64,000 nt of DNA, from NCBI RefSeq assembly GCF_009707125.1, contig NZ_WLVL01000037.1, positions 62,001 through 126,000 of the forward strand, read 5' to 3'. This document shows positions 30,926 to 40,211 of this stretch, one piece after another (position 1 is the first letter of the stretch; every line of letters begins with the position of its first letter). The translations under genes and the position numbers were made by a program. The notes under the pieces are model-generated. The model worked only from the letters and a program-made list of their open reading frames with translations, searched no databases and was not told the DNA's origin. This DNA is from Arsenicicoccus cauae (GTDB lineage: Bacteria > Actinomycetota > Actinomycetes > Actinomycetales > Dermatophilaceae).

Positions 30926-33900
30926 CCGAGTGAGCATCCCCACCGGAGTCGTCGGCGCCAGCACTGTCAGCAGAGCCGGCATCGTCGTCCAGGTCGCGGA
31001 TCCGCTGGGACACCACCGTCGTGACGCCGTCGCCGCGCATGGTCACGCCATACAAGGCATCGGCGACCTCCATCGTCCGCTTCTGGTGCGTGATGACGAT
31101 CAGCTGGCTGGAGTCCCGCAGCTCCTCGAACAGTCCGATGAGCCGACCGAGGTTGGCGTCGTCCAGCGCCGCCTCGACCTCGTCCATGATGTAGAACGGG
31201 CTCGGCCTGGCCTTGAAGATCGCGACGAGCAGGGCCACGGCGACCAGGGAGCGCTCGCCGCCGGACAGCAGCGAGAGCCGCTTGATCTTCTTGCCGGGAG
31301 GGCGGGCCTCGACCTCGATGCCGGTCGTGAGCATGTCGTCGGGGTCGGTCAGCAGCAGCCGCCCCTCGCCGCCGGGGAAGAGGCGCGAGAAGACCCCGAC
31401 GAACTCCCGGGCGGTGTCCTCGAAGGCCTCCGCGAAGACGCGCTGGACCCGGTCGTCGACCTCCTTGACGATGTCCAGCAGGTCGCGCTTGGAGCGCTTG
31501 AGGTCGTCGAGCTGCTCGGTCAAGAAGGTGTGGCGCTCCTCGAGGGCGGCGAACTCCTCGAGCGCCAGCGGGTTCACCCGACCGAGGGCGGCCAGCCCAC
31601 GCTCGGCCTTGCGCAGGCGCTTCTCCTGCTCGTCCCTGACGTAGGGGACGCTGTGGTGCTCGTGCCGGTCGCCCGGCGTGGGCGCCTCGTCGCCGATCGG
31701 CCCGGCCGCAGCCGGCTGGTCCAGGACGGGCACGGGCTGGTGCGGCCCGTACTCCTCGACCAGGACGTCCGGCTCGATCCCGAGCTCGTCGAGCGCGCGG
31801 GTCTGCAGCTGCTCGATCCGCAGCCGCTGCTGCGCGCGGGCGACCTCGTCCTTGTGGACGGAGTCGGTGAGCTCGCGGAGCTCGTCGGCCAGCGTGGTGA
31901 CCGTGCGTCGTATGTCGACAAGCCCGGCCTCGCGGGTCGCCCGCTCGGCCTCGGCCCGGGCACGCCGGTCGGCGGCCTGCTCGACCAGCCGGCCCACGAC
32001 GGTGACGGCCTGCTCGGCGCCCGCCCGGACCGCGCGGGCGACCTGCGCCTCCCGGCGGCGACGGGCCAGGCGCTGGGCGGCCTGCTGGCGGGCGAGCTCC
32101 TCCTGCTGAGCGGCGCGCTCCAGCCCGGCAGCACGGCCACCGAGCCCGCGCACGCGCTCCTCACGGGTCCGAAGGGTGAGGCGCAGCTCGGTCTCCTGGT
32201 GCCGCGTGGCCGACGCGGCGGCGGCGAGCTCGTCGCGCTGCTCGGTGGACGGCTCGCTCTCGCCCGGGTCGTCCTCGGCCTGGGCGTCCTCGAGCCGCTG
32301 CTCGAGCTCGGCCAGGTCGGACCGGTCCCGGTCGAGCCCCGCGGTGATCTCGGTGCGCCGCCGCTCCGTGCGCTCGGCCTCGGCCCGGGCCGAGCGGGCG
32401 GTGGCGGCGAGCGAGCCGAGCTTCTCGGCCACGGCCGAGAGCTGGGCGTCGTTGTCGTTGAGCCGGTCCAGCGCCGCGTCGAGCGCCGCGCCTGCCTGCT
32501 CGAGCTGTCGGGCGGCCCCCTGCAGCTCGAAGGTCGCCCGCTCCCCCGCCCTCGTGGCGGCGTCGACCGCCGCCTGGGCCTCTTCGACCGCGGCCTGCAC
32601 CTCCAGCAGGCTGGGCGCGGAGGCGGACCCGCCCCGCGCAAACCCCGGTGCGTGCACGTCCCCCTCGGGAGTGACCGCCGTCGCCCCCAGGGCCACGACC
32701 GCCTCCACGGACGCGACGTCCTCGACCAGGGCCACCTGCTCGAGGAGCCGCACCAGGGCCGGCCGCACCTCGTCGGGGGCGGCCTCGACCGTGTCGATGG
32801 CCCAGACGGCCCCGGCGGGCAGCTGCGGCCACGGCGGTCCCGACGGCTCGGACGCCCCGGCCACGACCAGCGACGCCTGGCCGGCGTCCTCGTCACGCAG
32901 AAGCTGCAGGGCGCCGACCGCGTCGGCGCGGCCGGCGACCGCCACCGCGTCGGAGGCCCAGCCGAGGGCCGCGGCCACCCTGCCCTCGTAGCCGCCGCGC
33001 ACCTGCACCAGCGAGGCCAGGGAACCGAGCACGCCGGTCGGGCCGACGCCGTCGGCTCCCTCCAGCAGCGCACCCGCGCCGTCCTTGCGCCGCAGCCCGA
33101 GCTGCAGGGCCTCGAGGCGGGCCGCGGAGGACGACCGGTCGCGGTCGGCGGCGCGCACGACCTCCTGCAGGCGGTCGACCTCGGCCTGCGCGGCCTCGCG
33201 CTCGGCCTCCGCCCGCTCGTACGTCCCGTCGAGGTCCTCCTCGCCCTGCTCGTGGTCGGCGATGGACATCTCGAGGGCGTGGAACTCCCTGTCGGCAGCC
33301 GCTGCTCGCTCGCCGGACGCGGCGACGACCTCGTCGAGTCGTCCGAGCTCGGCCTCGGCCGCCTCGATCCGCGACCGCCGTGCCGCCACCTGGCCCGCGA
33401 GCCGCGCGAGCCCCTCGCGCCGGTCGGCCGCGGCCCTCGCGAGCCGGGCCAGCCGCTCGACCTCGTCCTGGTGGGCCTGCTCCAGCTCTCCGCGACGCGT
33501 CACGGTCTCGGCCAGCTGGGCCTTGACCTGCTCGACCTCCCCGGCCAGCGCCTGCTCCTGCGCCCGCACCTGGGCGGCCTCGCCGCGCAGGGCCTCGGGA
33601 TCCCGGGGGGCCTGGGTCGGCGGGTGGACGTCGTCCTCGGCGAGGAGCCGGGCGCGCTCGGCGGCGAGGTTGCCGGTGCCGGCGATGCGGTCGCGCAACG
33701 ACGACAGCGCGAACCACTGCTCCTGCGCCCGCGCCACCTGCGGCGTGATCTCGGCGAGCGCCGCTTCCAGGGTGGCCAGCTCGGCCTGCGCGGCGCGCAG
33801 GGAGGCCTCGACCTCGCCGCGGCGGGCCAGCAGAGCCGTCTCGTCGGCCACCTCCTGCTCCAGCGTGCTGGTCAGCTGCACGAGATCGTCGGCCAGCAGC

Positions 33901-34583
33901 CGCAGCCGCGCGTCGCGCGCGTCGGCCTGGATGGTGGCGGCGCGACGGGCCGTCTCGGCCTGGCGTCCGAGCGGTCCCAGCTGCCGCCGGATCTCCCCCG
34001 TGAGGTCCTGGACGCGTCGGAGGTTGCCCTCCATCTGCTCGAGCTTGCGCAGCGCGCGTTCCTTGCGCTTGCGGTGCTTGAGGACCCCGGCAGCCTCCTC
34101 GACGAAGCCGCGGCGCTCCTCCGGGGTGGCCCGCAGCACGGTGTCGAGCTGGCCCTGCCCGACGATGACGTGCATCTCGCGACCGATGCCGGAGTCGGAC
34201 AGCAGCTCCTGGATGTCGAGCAGGCGGCAGGCCGTGCCGTTGATGGCGTAGTCCGACCCGCCGTTGCGGAACATCGTCCGCCGGATCGTCACCTCGGTGT
34301 AGTCGATCGGCAGCGCCCCGTCGGTGTTGTCGATCGTGAGCGCGACCTCGGCCCGTCCCAGCGGTGGCCGTCCGGCCGTGCCGGCAAAGATGACGTCCTC
34401 CATCTTGCCGCCGCGCAGGCTCTTGGCGCCCTGCTCGCCCATGACCCAGGCGAGGGCGTCGACGACGTTGGACTTGCCGGACCCGTTGGGGCCGACGACG
34501 CAGGTGATCCCGGGCTCGAGCTTGAAGGTCGTCGCGGACGCGAAGGACTTGAAGCCCTTCATCGTCAGCTGCTTGACGTACAC
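30912..34583 (-). CDS. smc: Chromosome segregation protein SMC
   Basis: Condensin ATPase of 1223 aa that organises and segregates the chromosome with ScpAB. The N-terminal head has MKGFKSFASATTF and Walker A VVGPNGSGKSNVVDAL. Two long coiled coils (about residues 170-490 and 650-1000) flank a hinge around 500-640 (GVGPTGVLGSLASLVQVRGG). The C-terminal head has LLSGGERSLVAVALLVAIF (signature) and FYIMDEVEAALDDANL (Walker B). A Ser/Asp/Ala/Gly acidic tail ends the protein. scpA and scpB are not in this window. Confidence 0.97.
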   Translation of the reverse strand: MYVKQLTMKGFKSFASATTFKLEPGITCVVGPNGSGKSNVVDALAWVMGEQGAKSLRGGKMEDVIFAGTAGRPPLGRAEVALTIDNTDGALPIDYTEVTIRRTMFRNGGSDYAINGTACRLLDIQELLSDSGIGREMHVIVGQGQLDTVLRATPEERRGFVEEAAGVLKHRKRKERALRKLEQMEGNLRRVQDLTGEIRRQLGPLGRQAETARRAATIQADARDARLRLLADDLVQLTSTLEQEVADETALLARRGEVEASLRAAQAELATLEAALAEITPQVARAQEQWFALSSLRDRIAGTGNLAAERARLLAEDDVHPPTQAPRDPEALRGEAAQVRAQEQALAGEVEQVKAQLAETVTRRGELEQAHQDEVERLARLARAAADRREGLARLAGQVAARRSRIEAAEAELGRLDEVVAASGERAAAADREFHALEMSIADHEQGEEDLDGTYERAEAEREAAQAEVDRLQEVVRAADRDRSSSAARLEALQLGLRRKDGAGALLEGADGVGPTGVLGSLASLVQVRGGYEGRVAAALGWASDAVAVAGRADAVGALQLLRDEDAGQASLVVAGASEPSGPPWPQLPAGAVWAIDTVEAAPDEVRPALVRLLEQVALVEDVASVEAVVALGATAVTPEGDVHAPGFARGGSASAPSLLEVQAAVEEAQAAVDAATRAGERATFELQGAARQLEQAGAALDAALDRLNDNDAQLSAVAEKLGSLAATARSARAEAERTERRRTEITAGLDRDRSDLAELEQRLEDAQAEDDPGESEPSTEQRDELAAAASATRHQETELRLTLRTREERVRGLGGRAAGLERAAQQEELARQQAAQRLARRRREAQVARAVRAGAEQAVTVVGRLVEQAADRRARAEAERATREAGLVDIRRTVTTLADELRELTDSVHKDEVARAQQRLRIEQLQTRALDELGIEPDVLVEEYGPHQPVPVLDQPAAAGPIGDEAPTPGDRHEHHSVPYVRDEQEKRLRKAERGLAALGRVNPLALEEFAALEERHTFLTEQLDDLKRSKRDLLDIVKEVDDRVQRVFAEAFEDTAREFVGVFSRLFPGGEGRLLLTDPDDMLTTGIEVEARPPGKKIKRLSLLSGGERSLVAVALLVAIFKARPSPFYIMDEVEAALDDANLGRLIGLFEELRDSSQLIVITHQKRTMEVADALYGVTMRGDGVTTVVSQRIRDLDDDAGSADSAGADDSGGDAHSDGAA

Positions 34584-34696
34584 GGTCGGCGGCGACTTCC
34601 TCGGCGGGGACGCGGTCAGGTCGTCACTCTAGCGGCCGGCCGGCCCCCGGCCGGCTCACCGCCGGCTCACGCACGGTGATGTCCTATGACGAGCCG

Positions 34697-34999
34697 CTAC
34701 TTCTCGACGAACCCGGAGGCCTGCCCGCGGGGCTCCCCAGGGACGGCTGTGCAGGACTCCACGTGCCCCGGCCGGCGCCGACCCGACGGAGGCGCGGCCG
34801 TCGGGGACAGCCGCCGACCCATCTCCTCCACGGCCTCCTGCGGCCCCTCGGCGACGATCTCGACCCGGCCGTCGCTCATGTTGCGAGCATGGCCGGTCAG
34901 TCCCAGCTCGAGCGCCTGGGCGCGGGTCCACCAGCGAAATCCCACGCCCTGCACCGTCCCCCGCACGAAGTAGGTCGTCCTCACGGTGCTCCCGGTCAT
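34697..34999 (-). CDS. Acylphosphatase
   Basis: Hydrolyses acyl phosphates; 100 aa from the ATG at 34999. The catalytic pattern is complete: VRGTVQGVGFRWWTRAQA carries the phosphate-binding loop and Arg, and GHARNMSDGRVEIVAEGP carries the Asn. The C-terminal third (SGRRRPGHVESCTAVPGEPR) is longer and less conserved than the usual 90-aa enzyme. Its placement just upstream of smc is common in actinobacteria. Confidence 0.92.
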   Translation of the reverse strand: MTGSTVRTTYFVRGTVQGVGFRWWTRAQALELGLTGHARNMSDGRVEIVAEGPQEAVEEMGRRLSPTAAPPSGRRRPGHVESCTAVPGEPRGQASGFVEK

Positions 35000-35274
35000 G
35001 CGCCTCACCCTACGCCGCGCTCGGCCTGCCGCACCTCCAACCGCAGGCGCCCCGGGACGTCATCTTGGGCAGAGGCTGTGCTGCAGGACGTCAACCAAGC
35101 CGGCGGACACCGCCTCGAGCACCCATCCGGCGAGTCCCGGAGCCACGTCGACCAGCCCGGCGGCGACCCCGAGCCCCGGCGCCGGGCTCGGGGCCCCGAT
35201 CGGGGACGGCTCGACCAGCGAGCAGCGTCCCCAGCCGGGCCTGCCGCCGGTGACCAGGCTCAAGCCCCGCCGGG

Positions 35275-35358
35275 GGCAGGGGCATCGACCGGGCTTCGTC
35301 CCCCAGGCTGATGATCCCGCCCCCGGCAGGAGCATCAGCCGTGCTTGGCCCCCCGGGC
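35275..35358. repeat. Two 34-bp imperfect direct repeats, 50-bp period
   Basis: GGCAGGGGCATCGACCGGGC... (35275-35308) and GGCAGGAGCATCAGCCGTGC... (35325-35358) match at about 27 of 34 positions, and the similarity extends slightly upstream. They fill the centre of the 380-base gap 35000-35379 between the acylphosphatase and a hypothetical gene. The rest of that gap shows no convincing gene. No other copy was noticed in the window by eye. Confidence 0.7.
35306..35340 (-). terminator. Hairpin downstream of the PHP/hypothetical pair
   Basis: GGCTGATG (35306-35313) and CATCAGCC (35333-35340) form a perfect 8-bp stem around a GC-rich 19-base loop. It lies 40-75 bases past the stop of the hypothetical gene at 35380 and within the direct repeats. 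No U-tract follows. A terminator role is plausible by position only. Confidence 0.4.
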
Positions 35359-35379
35359 CGTATGCCGTCGCGCCCGCCC

Positions 35380-36090
35380 TCACGCGTGGTCGGCGCAGCA
35401 GGGTGTCGGTGCCGGATTCTCGAAGGGGACGACGGTGTCGTCGGCGGCCGGCTGGACGAGCAGCACGAGCCTGCCGTCGCGCCATACGGGCCGGACGAAG
35501 TCCCGGGTGCGCACCACGGTCGCGTGGGTGACCACCGTCCCGGCGATGCCCTCCACGGCGTCGATGGCGCAGCGGTCGACCAGCTCGGCGACCGTGAGCT
35601 CGCCGACGAGCCGCTGTCGGCCCGGGTAGACGACGGCGCGGCCGCTCGTGCCGTCCCGCGCCAGCAGGGCCACCTCGGCCGCGCTGTCCGCGAGGTCGGC
35701 ATAGCCGCGGCGGAGCTGCTGCGATCCGCCCGTGGCCGCGCCGATCTCGTGCGCGGCTGCCGCGGCGGTCTCGGGGACGAGACGTTCGCAGAGCCGGTCG
35801 ACGACCGCCACCAGGTCGCGCTCCCCCGGCGGCGGGGAGCACCACCGGATCGACAGGGCCAGGTGCGACGACGCACCGCCGGGCCCCGGCACCAGGTGCG
35901 TGGACACGATGGTGACGTGCCCGTGCTCGGCCAGCGCCTCGCCGAGGTGCTCCGCCAGGTGGTCGGCCTCCGTGATCGTCGCGGCGACGGGGTCGAGCCC
36001 GGCCGCCACCGTTGTGGGGTCGGGCTCGACCGGGCGCGTCAGCGCGTCGGTCGGGTCGAGCGCGTCGGCCGCGTCGGTCCGGGCGCTCAC
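35380..36090 (-). CDS. Hypothetical protein with C-terminal CC motif, partner of PHP protein
   Basis: 236 aa from a GTG at 36090 that overlaps the PHP gene's stop as GTGA. I do not recognise the family. The N-terminus is acidic. The middle has alternating strands and helices, such as HVTIVSTHLVPGPGGASSHL, LALSIRWCSPPPGERDLV, GRAVVYPGRQRLVGELTV and RDFVRPVWRDGRLVLLVQPA. It ends FENPAPTPCCADHA, a Cys-Cys-x-x-His tail that could bind metal. There is no signal peptide or membrane helix. An enzyme or regulator acting with the exported PHP phosphoesterase is only a contextual guess. Confidence 0.75.
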   Translation of the reverse strand: MSARTDAADALDPTDALTRPVEPDPTTVAAGLDPVAATITEADHLAEHLGEALAEHGHVTIVSTHLVPGPGGASSHLALSIRWCSPPPGERDLVAVVDRLCERLVPETAAAAAHEIGAATGGSQQLRRGYADLADSAAEVALLARDGTSGRAVVYPGRQRLVGELTVAELVDRCAIDAVEGIAGTVVTHATVVRTRDFVRPVWRDGRLVLLVQPAADDTVVPFENPAPTPCCADHA

Positions 36091-37820
36091 GCGCGCGGGA
36101 GCACCCAGATCGGGTTGGTGTAGAACCACAGGTCGTCCCACGGGTTGGCGTTGCCCTCGACATCGATGGCCGGACCGGCAGGGTCGACCGCGGCGCCGCG
36201 CAGGCCGGGGGCGGTGCGCTTGCCGTCCGATCCACGCAGCCGGACGTAGACGCCGGCGTCGCCGACGGTCACCGGCCCATAGCTGAGCTCGACCCACTCA
36301 CCGGCGGCGGCGGTGCTGACGTCCCAGCTGCGCAGGACGCGCGTCTGCGGCGCGGCGAAGGTGTCCCGGTCGGCGACCGGGCCGGTCACCGTGCCGCCGA
36401 TGGCGTCCACCTTGGCGAGCTGCGGGACGAACTGAGCCCAGTTGGGCAGGGACTGCTTGCGGATGCGCACGACCAGCTGGGCCTGGGTGCCCCGTTTGAC
36501 GGTGAGCACCCCACCGAGGCCGACCTCGCGGCCGCCGGCGCGGACCCGCACGTCCAGGTCCTGCACGAGGCGGCCGTGGTCGACCCAGACGCGGCCGTCG
36601 CGCAGGCCCTGCATCACCGCGGCGTAGTCGCGGTGGTCGGCGCCGACGTGGGTGCGGCTGTAGTAGCCGGGCCAGTAGTCGCCGCTGCCGGTGTCCGGCG
36701 TCGGGCCGTTGACCGGGTCGGCGTAGTAGCCCTGCTTGGCGAAGTCGCTGTCGGGTCCGCCGCGCACCGCGGTGTCCAGGTAGACGCTGTGGCTGTCGGA
36801 GTTGGCGGTGATCCACCAGGGCTTGCCCTCGGCGAGGAGGCTGTCCCACAGGCCGCCGACGGTGGCGGTCATCCAGTCGAACCCGCCGAAGGTGCGGTAG
36901 CTCTCCAGCGGGTAGCCCGCGAAGCTGTCCTTGCCGGGCGCGTTGTCGTAGTAGCCGCGCCCGCTGCCCGGGCCGAGCGGCTTGGGCAGGCCGGCCGCCT
37001 GGTGACCGGGGGCGCCCTCCATGCCGACGGCGATCCGTCCGGGCGCGTCGCGCCAGCCGCGGATCTCGTGGGGCGAGTCGATGCCCTTGCGCGCCGGGTG
37101 GTTGGCCAGCATGAGGGCGTCCTTGACCTCGCGGGACCCGACGGCCGACGCGAGGTAGGCCAGGCCCTGCAGCGCAAGCGCCTCGTTGGCCGGGGTGGAG
37201 CCGGTGGCCTTCTTGACCGACCCGTCGAAGGAGCTCTCGAAGGTCTTGAGCACCGCGACCTCGTTGGCGCCGGGGTGCACGAAGACCGTGCCGTGCTCGG
37301 CTGCGGGGATGTTCCACTCCAGGCCCTGGAAGACGAGCATGTCGTCGAACTCCTGGCGGGCCGCCCGGATCAGCGGGTTGACCGTGTCGACGCCGATCTT
37401 GGCGTGCTGGTCCGAGCCGTGGTCGGTGATGACCATCCAGTCGAGGCCGTAGGCGCTGGCGTGCTGGACGTGGTCGATCACGCGGTACTTGCCGTCGGAG
37501 GAGAACTGCGTGTGGATGTGGTGGTCGCCGGCGAGCCAGCGCTGGCCCTTGCCGTGCCGGCGGCTGCGGTGCCACGCCTCCTGCTCGGACGCGGCGGCGG
37601 TGCCGGTCCCCTGCTCGGTGACGAAGCCGGCCGCGGCCACGCCGGCGCCCAGCAGCCCGGCCGCCCGCAGGAAGTTGCGCCGCCCGAGGTCGGACGGGGC
37701 GAGCTCGGCGTCCGGCACCCGCAGGTCCTCGGCGGGGCCGACGGGCAGGTCGAGGTCGTGTCTGTGGCTGTGGCTGTGGCTGTGCGCGTGACCGTGGGGG
37801 TGGTCGTGGTGGTGACCCAT
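36087..37820 (-). CDS. Tat-exported PHP-domain phosphoesterase with His-rich N-terminus
   Basis: 577 aa. The first 21 residues are strikingly histidine-rich (MGHHHDHPHGHAHSHSHSHR). A twin-arginine signal (LGRRNFLRAAGLLGAGVAAAG, Arg47-Arg48) then predicts Tat export of a folded protein. The PHP metal site is visible: AGDHHIHTQFSSDGKY, MVITDHGSDQHAK, EWNIPAAEHGTVFV, LANHPARKG and ITANSDSHSVYLD. A C-terminal beta-rich domain (about 430-577) follows. PHP proteins hydrolyse phosphoesters with two or three metals. Tat export fits cofactor loading in the cytoplasm, and the His tract may bind that metal. The 200-base upstream gap shows no clear promoter. Confidence 0.88.
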   Translation of the reverse strand: MGHHHDHPHGHAHSHSHSHRHDLDLPVGPAEDLRVPDAELAPSDLGRRNFLRAAGLLGAGVAAAGFVTEQGTGTAAASEQEAWHRSRRHGKGQRWLAGDHHIHTQFSSDGKYRVIDHVQHASAYGLDWMVITDHGSDQHAKIGVDTVNPLIRAARQEFDDMLVFQGLEWNIPAAEHGTVFVHPGANEVAVLKTFESSFDGSVKKATGSTPANEALALQGLAYLASAVGSREVKDALMLANHPARKGIDSPHEIRGWRDAPGRIAVGMEGAPGHQAAGLPKPLGPGSGRGYYDNAPGKDSFAGYPLESYRTFGGFDWMTATVGGLWDSLLAEGKPWWITANSDSHSVYLDTAVRGGPDSDFAKQGYYADPVNGPTPDTGSGDYWPGYYSRTHVGADHRDYAAVMQGLRDGRVWVDHGRLVQDLDVRVRAGGREVGLGGVLTVKRGTQAQLVVRIRKQSLPNWAQFVPQLAKVDAIGGTVTGPVADRDTFAAPQTRVLRSWDVSTAAAGEWVELSYGPVTVGDAGVYVRLRGSDGKRTAPGLRGAAVDPAGPAIDVEGNANPWDDLWFYTNPIWVLPRA

Positions 37821-38019
37821 GAGGCGTCCTTCGCGGCGTGGTCAGGACCATCTCGTCGCTCCGACGAGGTGGGTCGTCCGGGGGCCTGCGTCCCGGGCGG
37901 GCGCCCTCAGCGTCCTCCCGCCGGGCAACCGTCCAGCAGGTCCCCGCTGAACGATCCGTGAACGTCTGGTGAGGAGGCGGGGCCAGCACGACGACACGAC
38001 GGCCCCTATGTCCGGCGGA

Positions 38020-38277
38020 TCAGGGGCGGACGAGCACCTCGAGGCTCCTCCGCTCATCCCTGTCGCGGTAGCCGGCGGGCACACCGGCGAGGTCAGTCAC
38101 GGCGTCGAAGACCCTGCCCGGCTCGACGGACCCGTCGAGGATGGTCGGCAGCAGCTCGTCGATATGGGCCCGCACGGGAGCTGGCCCGCCCGCCATGCGG
38201 ACGTTGTGGCGAAAGAGGCCGCCGAGACCGATCGGCGTCCGCCGGGGCGGACGAGGTTCCCCGTTGACCGGGCCGAC
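38020..38277 (-). pseudogene. 3' remnant of a zinc-type alcohol dehydrogenase
   Basis: About 85 codons in one open frame, directly after mutM and without a start codon of their own. They read like the last part of an MDR alcohol dehydrogenase: VNGEPRPPRRTPIGLGGLF, RHNVRMAGGPAPVRAHIDEL, LPTILDGSVEPGRVFDAVTD and GVPAGYRDRDERRSLEVLVR. The NAD-binding and zinc domains are missing; the frame upstream is mutM in another reading frame. I infer a truncated, decaying gene whose 5' part was deleted when mutM became its neighbour. Confidence 0.7.
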
Positions 38278-38294
38278 CTGGACCAGAGCTTCGG

Positions 38295-39173
38295 CTAACG
38301 TCTCCGCTGGCAGCGGGGGCAGTAGTGGCTGGAGCGGTTCATGAACGCCTCGCGCCGGACCGGCGTCCCGCAGCGTGGGCACGGACGACCCTGCTGGCCG
38401 TAGACCGCGAGGGAGCGGTCGAAGTAGCCGCTCGCCCCGTTGACGTTGACGTACAGGGCGTCGAAGCTCGTCCCGCCCTGCTCCAGCGCCTCGCGCATCA
38501 CCTCGGCGGCGTGGTCCAGGACCCGCGCGAGCGTCGGCCTGGTCAGCGAGTCCGTGTCGCGGACGCCGTTGACCCGCGCCCGCCACAGCGCCTCGTCGGC
38601 GTAGATGTTGCCGATGCCGCTGACCAGCCGCTGGTCCAGCAGCGCCCGCTTGACCGCCACGTGCCGGGCCTTCATCCGACGGACCACGTCCGCCTGGTCA
38701 TAGGCCGGCTCGAGGGGGTCCGGGGCGATGTGGGCGATGGACTCCGGTATGCCGAACGCCCGCCCTCCCGCGACGAGCTCGGACCAGGCGAGCCCGCCGA
38801 AGGTCCGTTGGTCCACGAAGCGGAGCTGCGGGGCCGGCTCGCCCGACGTCTCGACGAGGTCGAACGTGGCGTGCAGGTGCTTCTCGGCGGGCGCGTCGGG
38901 CGGCTCGACGAGCAGCTGGCCACTCATGCCCAGGTGCAGGATCAGCGCGTCCGCCTGCCCCGTCTCGTCCTCGACGACGAGCCAGAGGTACTTGCCGCGG
39001 CGCTCGGCGGCCCGGACCAGGCGACCCCGGAGGCGGTCCTCCAGGTCGCGAGGTCCGGGCGCGTGCCGGCGGGCGACCCGAGCGCCACGCAGGCTGACCT
39101 CGGCGACGCGTCGCCCGACCACGTGCTCGGCGAGCCCGCGGCGGACCACCTCGACCTCGGGCAGCTCCGGCAT
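38295..39173 (-). CDS. mutM: Formamidopyrimidine-DNA glycosylase (Fpg/MutM)
   Basis: Removes 8-oxoguanine and formamidopyrimidines and cuts the backbone. The 292-aa product begins [14 protein letters not shown], with catalytic Pro1 and Glu2 after Met removal. It has the helix-two-turn-helix [20 protein letters not shown]. It ends with the zinc finger [20 protein letters not shown] followed by CPRC. Nine bases separate it from the rnc stop. Its 3' end abuts the alcohol dehydrogenase fragment. Confidence 0.97.
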   Translation of the reverse strand: MPELPEVEVVRRGLAEHVVGRRVAEVSLRGARVARRHAPGPRDLEDRLRGRLVRAAERRGKYLWLVVEDETGQADALILHLGMSGQLLVEPPDAPAEKHLHATFDLVETSGEPAPQLRFVDQRTFGGLAWSELVAGGRAFGIPESIAHIAPDPLEPAYDQADVVRRMKARHVAVKRALLDQRLVSGIGNIYADEALWRARVNGVRDTDSLTRPTLARVLDHAAEVMREALEQGGTSFDALYVNVNGASGYFDRSLAVYGQQGRPCPRCGTPVRREAFMNRSSHYCPRCQRRR

Positions 39174-39182
39174 ACGGCTCGA

Positions 39183-39998
39183 TCAGCCGCGCTCGAGGAT
39201 CTCCCCCGACGGGGTCCCGTCGAGGTCCGTGGCGACGGAGTCGTCGGCGGTCGGCGAGGTGCCTCGGGCGCTGAGCTCGGTCCAGGCGACCTCGGCAGCC
39301 TTCTGCTCGGCCTCCTTCTTGGAGCGCCCCACGCCCTCGCCGAGCACCTCGGTGCCCACCACGGCCTGGGCCGTGAAGACCTTGAGGTGATCGGGTCCTT
39401 CGTCGGTGATGGCGTACTCCGGGACGCCGATCCCGAGGGTGGACGTGAGCTCCTGCAAGGAGGTCTTCCAGTCCAGGGCCGCGCCCATGCGCGCGGAGGA
39501 CGCCATGAGGGGGTCGAGGAGGTGGTGGACGAGCGTCGAGGCCGCCGCCGCGCCGCACGACAGGTAGACGGCGCCGATCACGGCCTCGGTCGTGTCGGCA
39601 AGGATGGACGTCTTGTCGCGACCTCCTGTGCTCTCCTCACCGCGACCGAGCAGGAGGTAGGCCCCGAGGTCGAGCCCGCGCGCGACGTCGGCGAGGGCGC
39701 GCATGTTGACCACGGCGGCCCGCAGCTTGGCGAGCTGCCCCTCCGCCTCGTCGGGGTGGGTGCGATAGAGCGTATCGGTGACGACGAGCCCCAGCACGGA
39801 GTCGCCCAGGAACTCCAGGCGCTCGTTGTGCGGCAGGCCGCCGTGCTCGTAGGCGTAGGACCGGTGGGTCAGGGCGCGCGACAGCAGCGACTCGTCGACG
39901 CGCTCTCCGACCACCTGCGCGAGGTGGTCGACGAGGGCGCCGACGGGCCGCTGCTGCGAACCCTCCGGACCGGTCCCGGCGCGTGACGTGGTGCTCAT
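39183..39998 (-). CDS. rnc: Ribonuclease III
   Basis: Double-strand-specific endoribonuclease for rRNA and mRNA processing. The 271-aa product has the signature [20 protein letters not shown] with catalytic acidic residues, [18 protein letters not shown] (second Asp/Glu set) and a C-terminal dsRNA-binding domain ([16 protein letters not shown] to [16 protein letters not shown]). It then has about 25 acidic tail residues. The ATG at 39998 is chosen; the longer frame to 40124 runs into rpmF. The rpmF-rnc-mutM order is standard for actinobacteria. Confidence 0.96.
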   Translation of the reverse strand: MSTTSRAGTGPEGSQQRPVGALVDHLAQVVGERVDESLLSRALTHRSYAYEHGGLPHNERLEFLGDSVLGLVVTDTLYRTHPDEAEGQLAKLRAAVVNMRALADVARGLDLGAYLLLGRGEESTGGRDKTSILADTTEAVIGAVYLSCGAAAASTLVHHLLDPLMASSARMGAALDWKTSLQELTSTLGIGVPEYAITDEGPDHLKVFTAQAVVGTEVLGEGVGRSKKEAEQKAAEVAWTELSARGTSPTADDSVATDLDGTPSGEILERG

Positions 39999-40015
39999 GC
40001 GCTCGGCGACCCCGG

Positions 40016-40210
40016 TCAGCCCTGGAGCTCGGTGCGCTCCGCGGCCGCGTAGTGACGGCCGTTGTAGGAACCGCAGGACGGGCAGGCCATGTGCGGCTGC
40101 TTCATCGAGCGGCACTGCGGGCACGCCATGAGGGCGGTCGCCGTGGTGCGCCAGTTCGCGCGACGCGAACGGGTGTTGGAGCGCGACATCTTCCGCTTCG
40201 GGACAGCCAC
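40016..40210 (-). CDS. rpmF: 50S ribosomal protein L32 (bL32)
   Basis: 64-aa ribosomal protein starting [18 protein letters not shown]. It keeps the zinc-ribbon cysteines CPQC and CPSC, so it is the zinc-containing (C+) form. It lies one base after the DUF177 gene and 17 bases before rnc, an arrangement conserved across bacteria. Confidence 0.97.
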   Translation of the reverse strand: MAVPKRKMSRSNTRSRRANWRTTATALMACPQCRSMKQPHMACPSCGSYNGRHYAAAERTELQG

Positions 40211-40211
40211 G

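Noticed and set aside
35060-35335. Roughly 90-codon frame on the minus strand downstream of the hypothetical gene
   Set aside because: It runs through the imperfect repeats and hairpin, has no ribosome-binding site and looks like composition noise.
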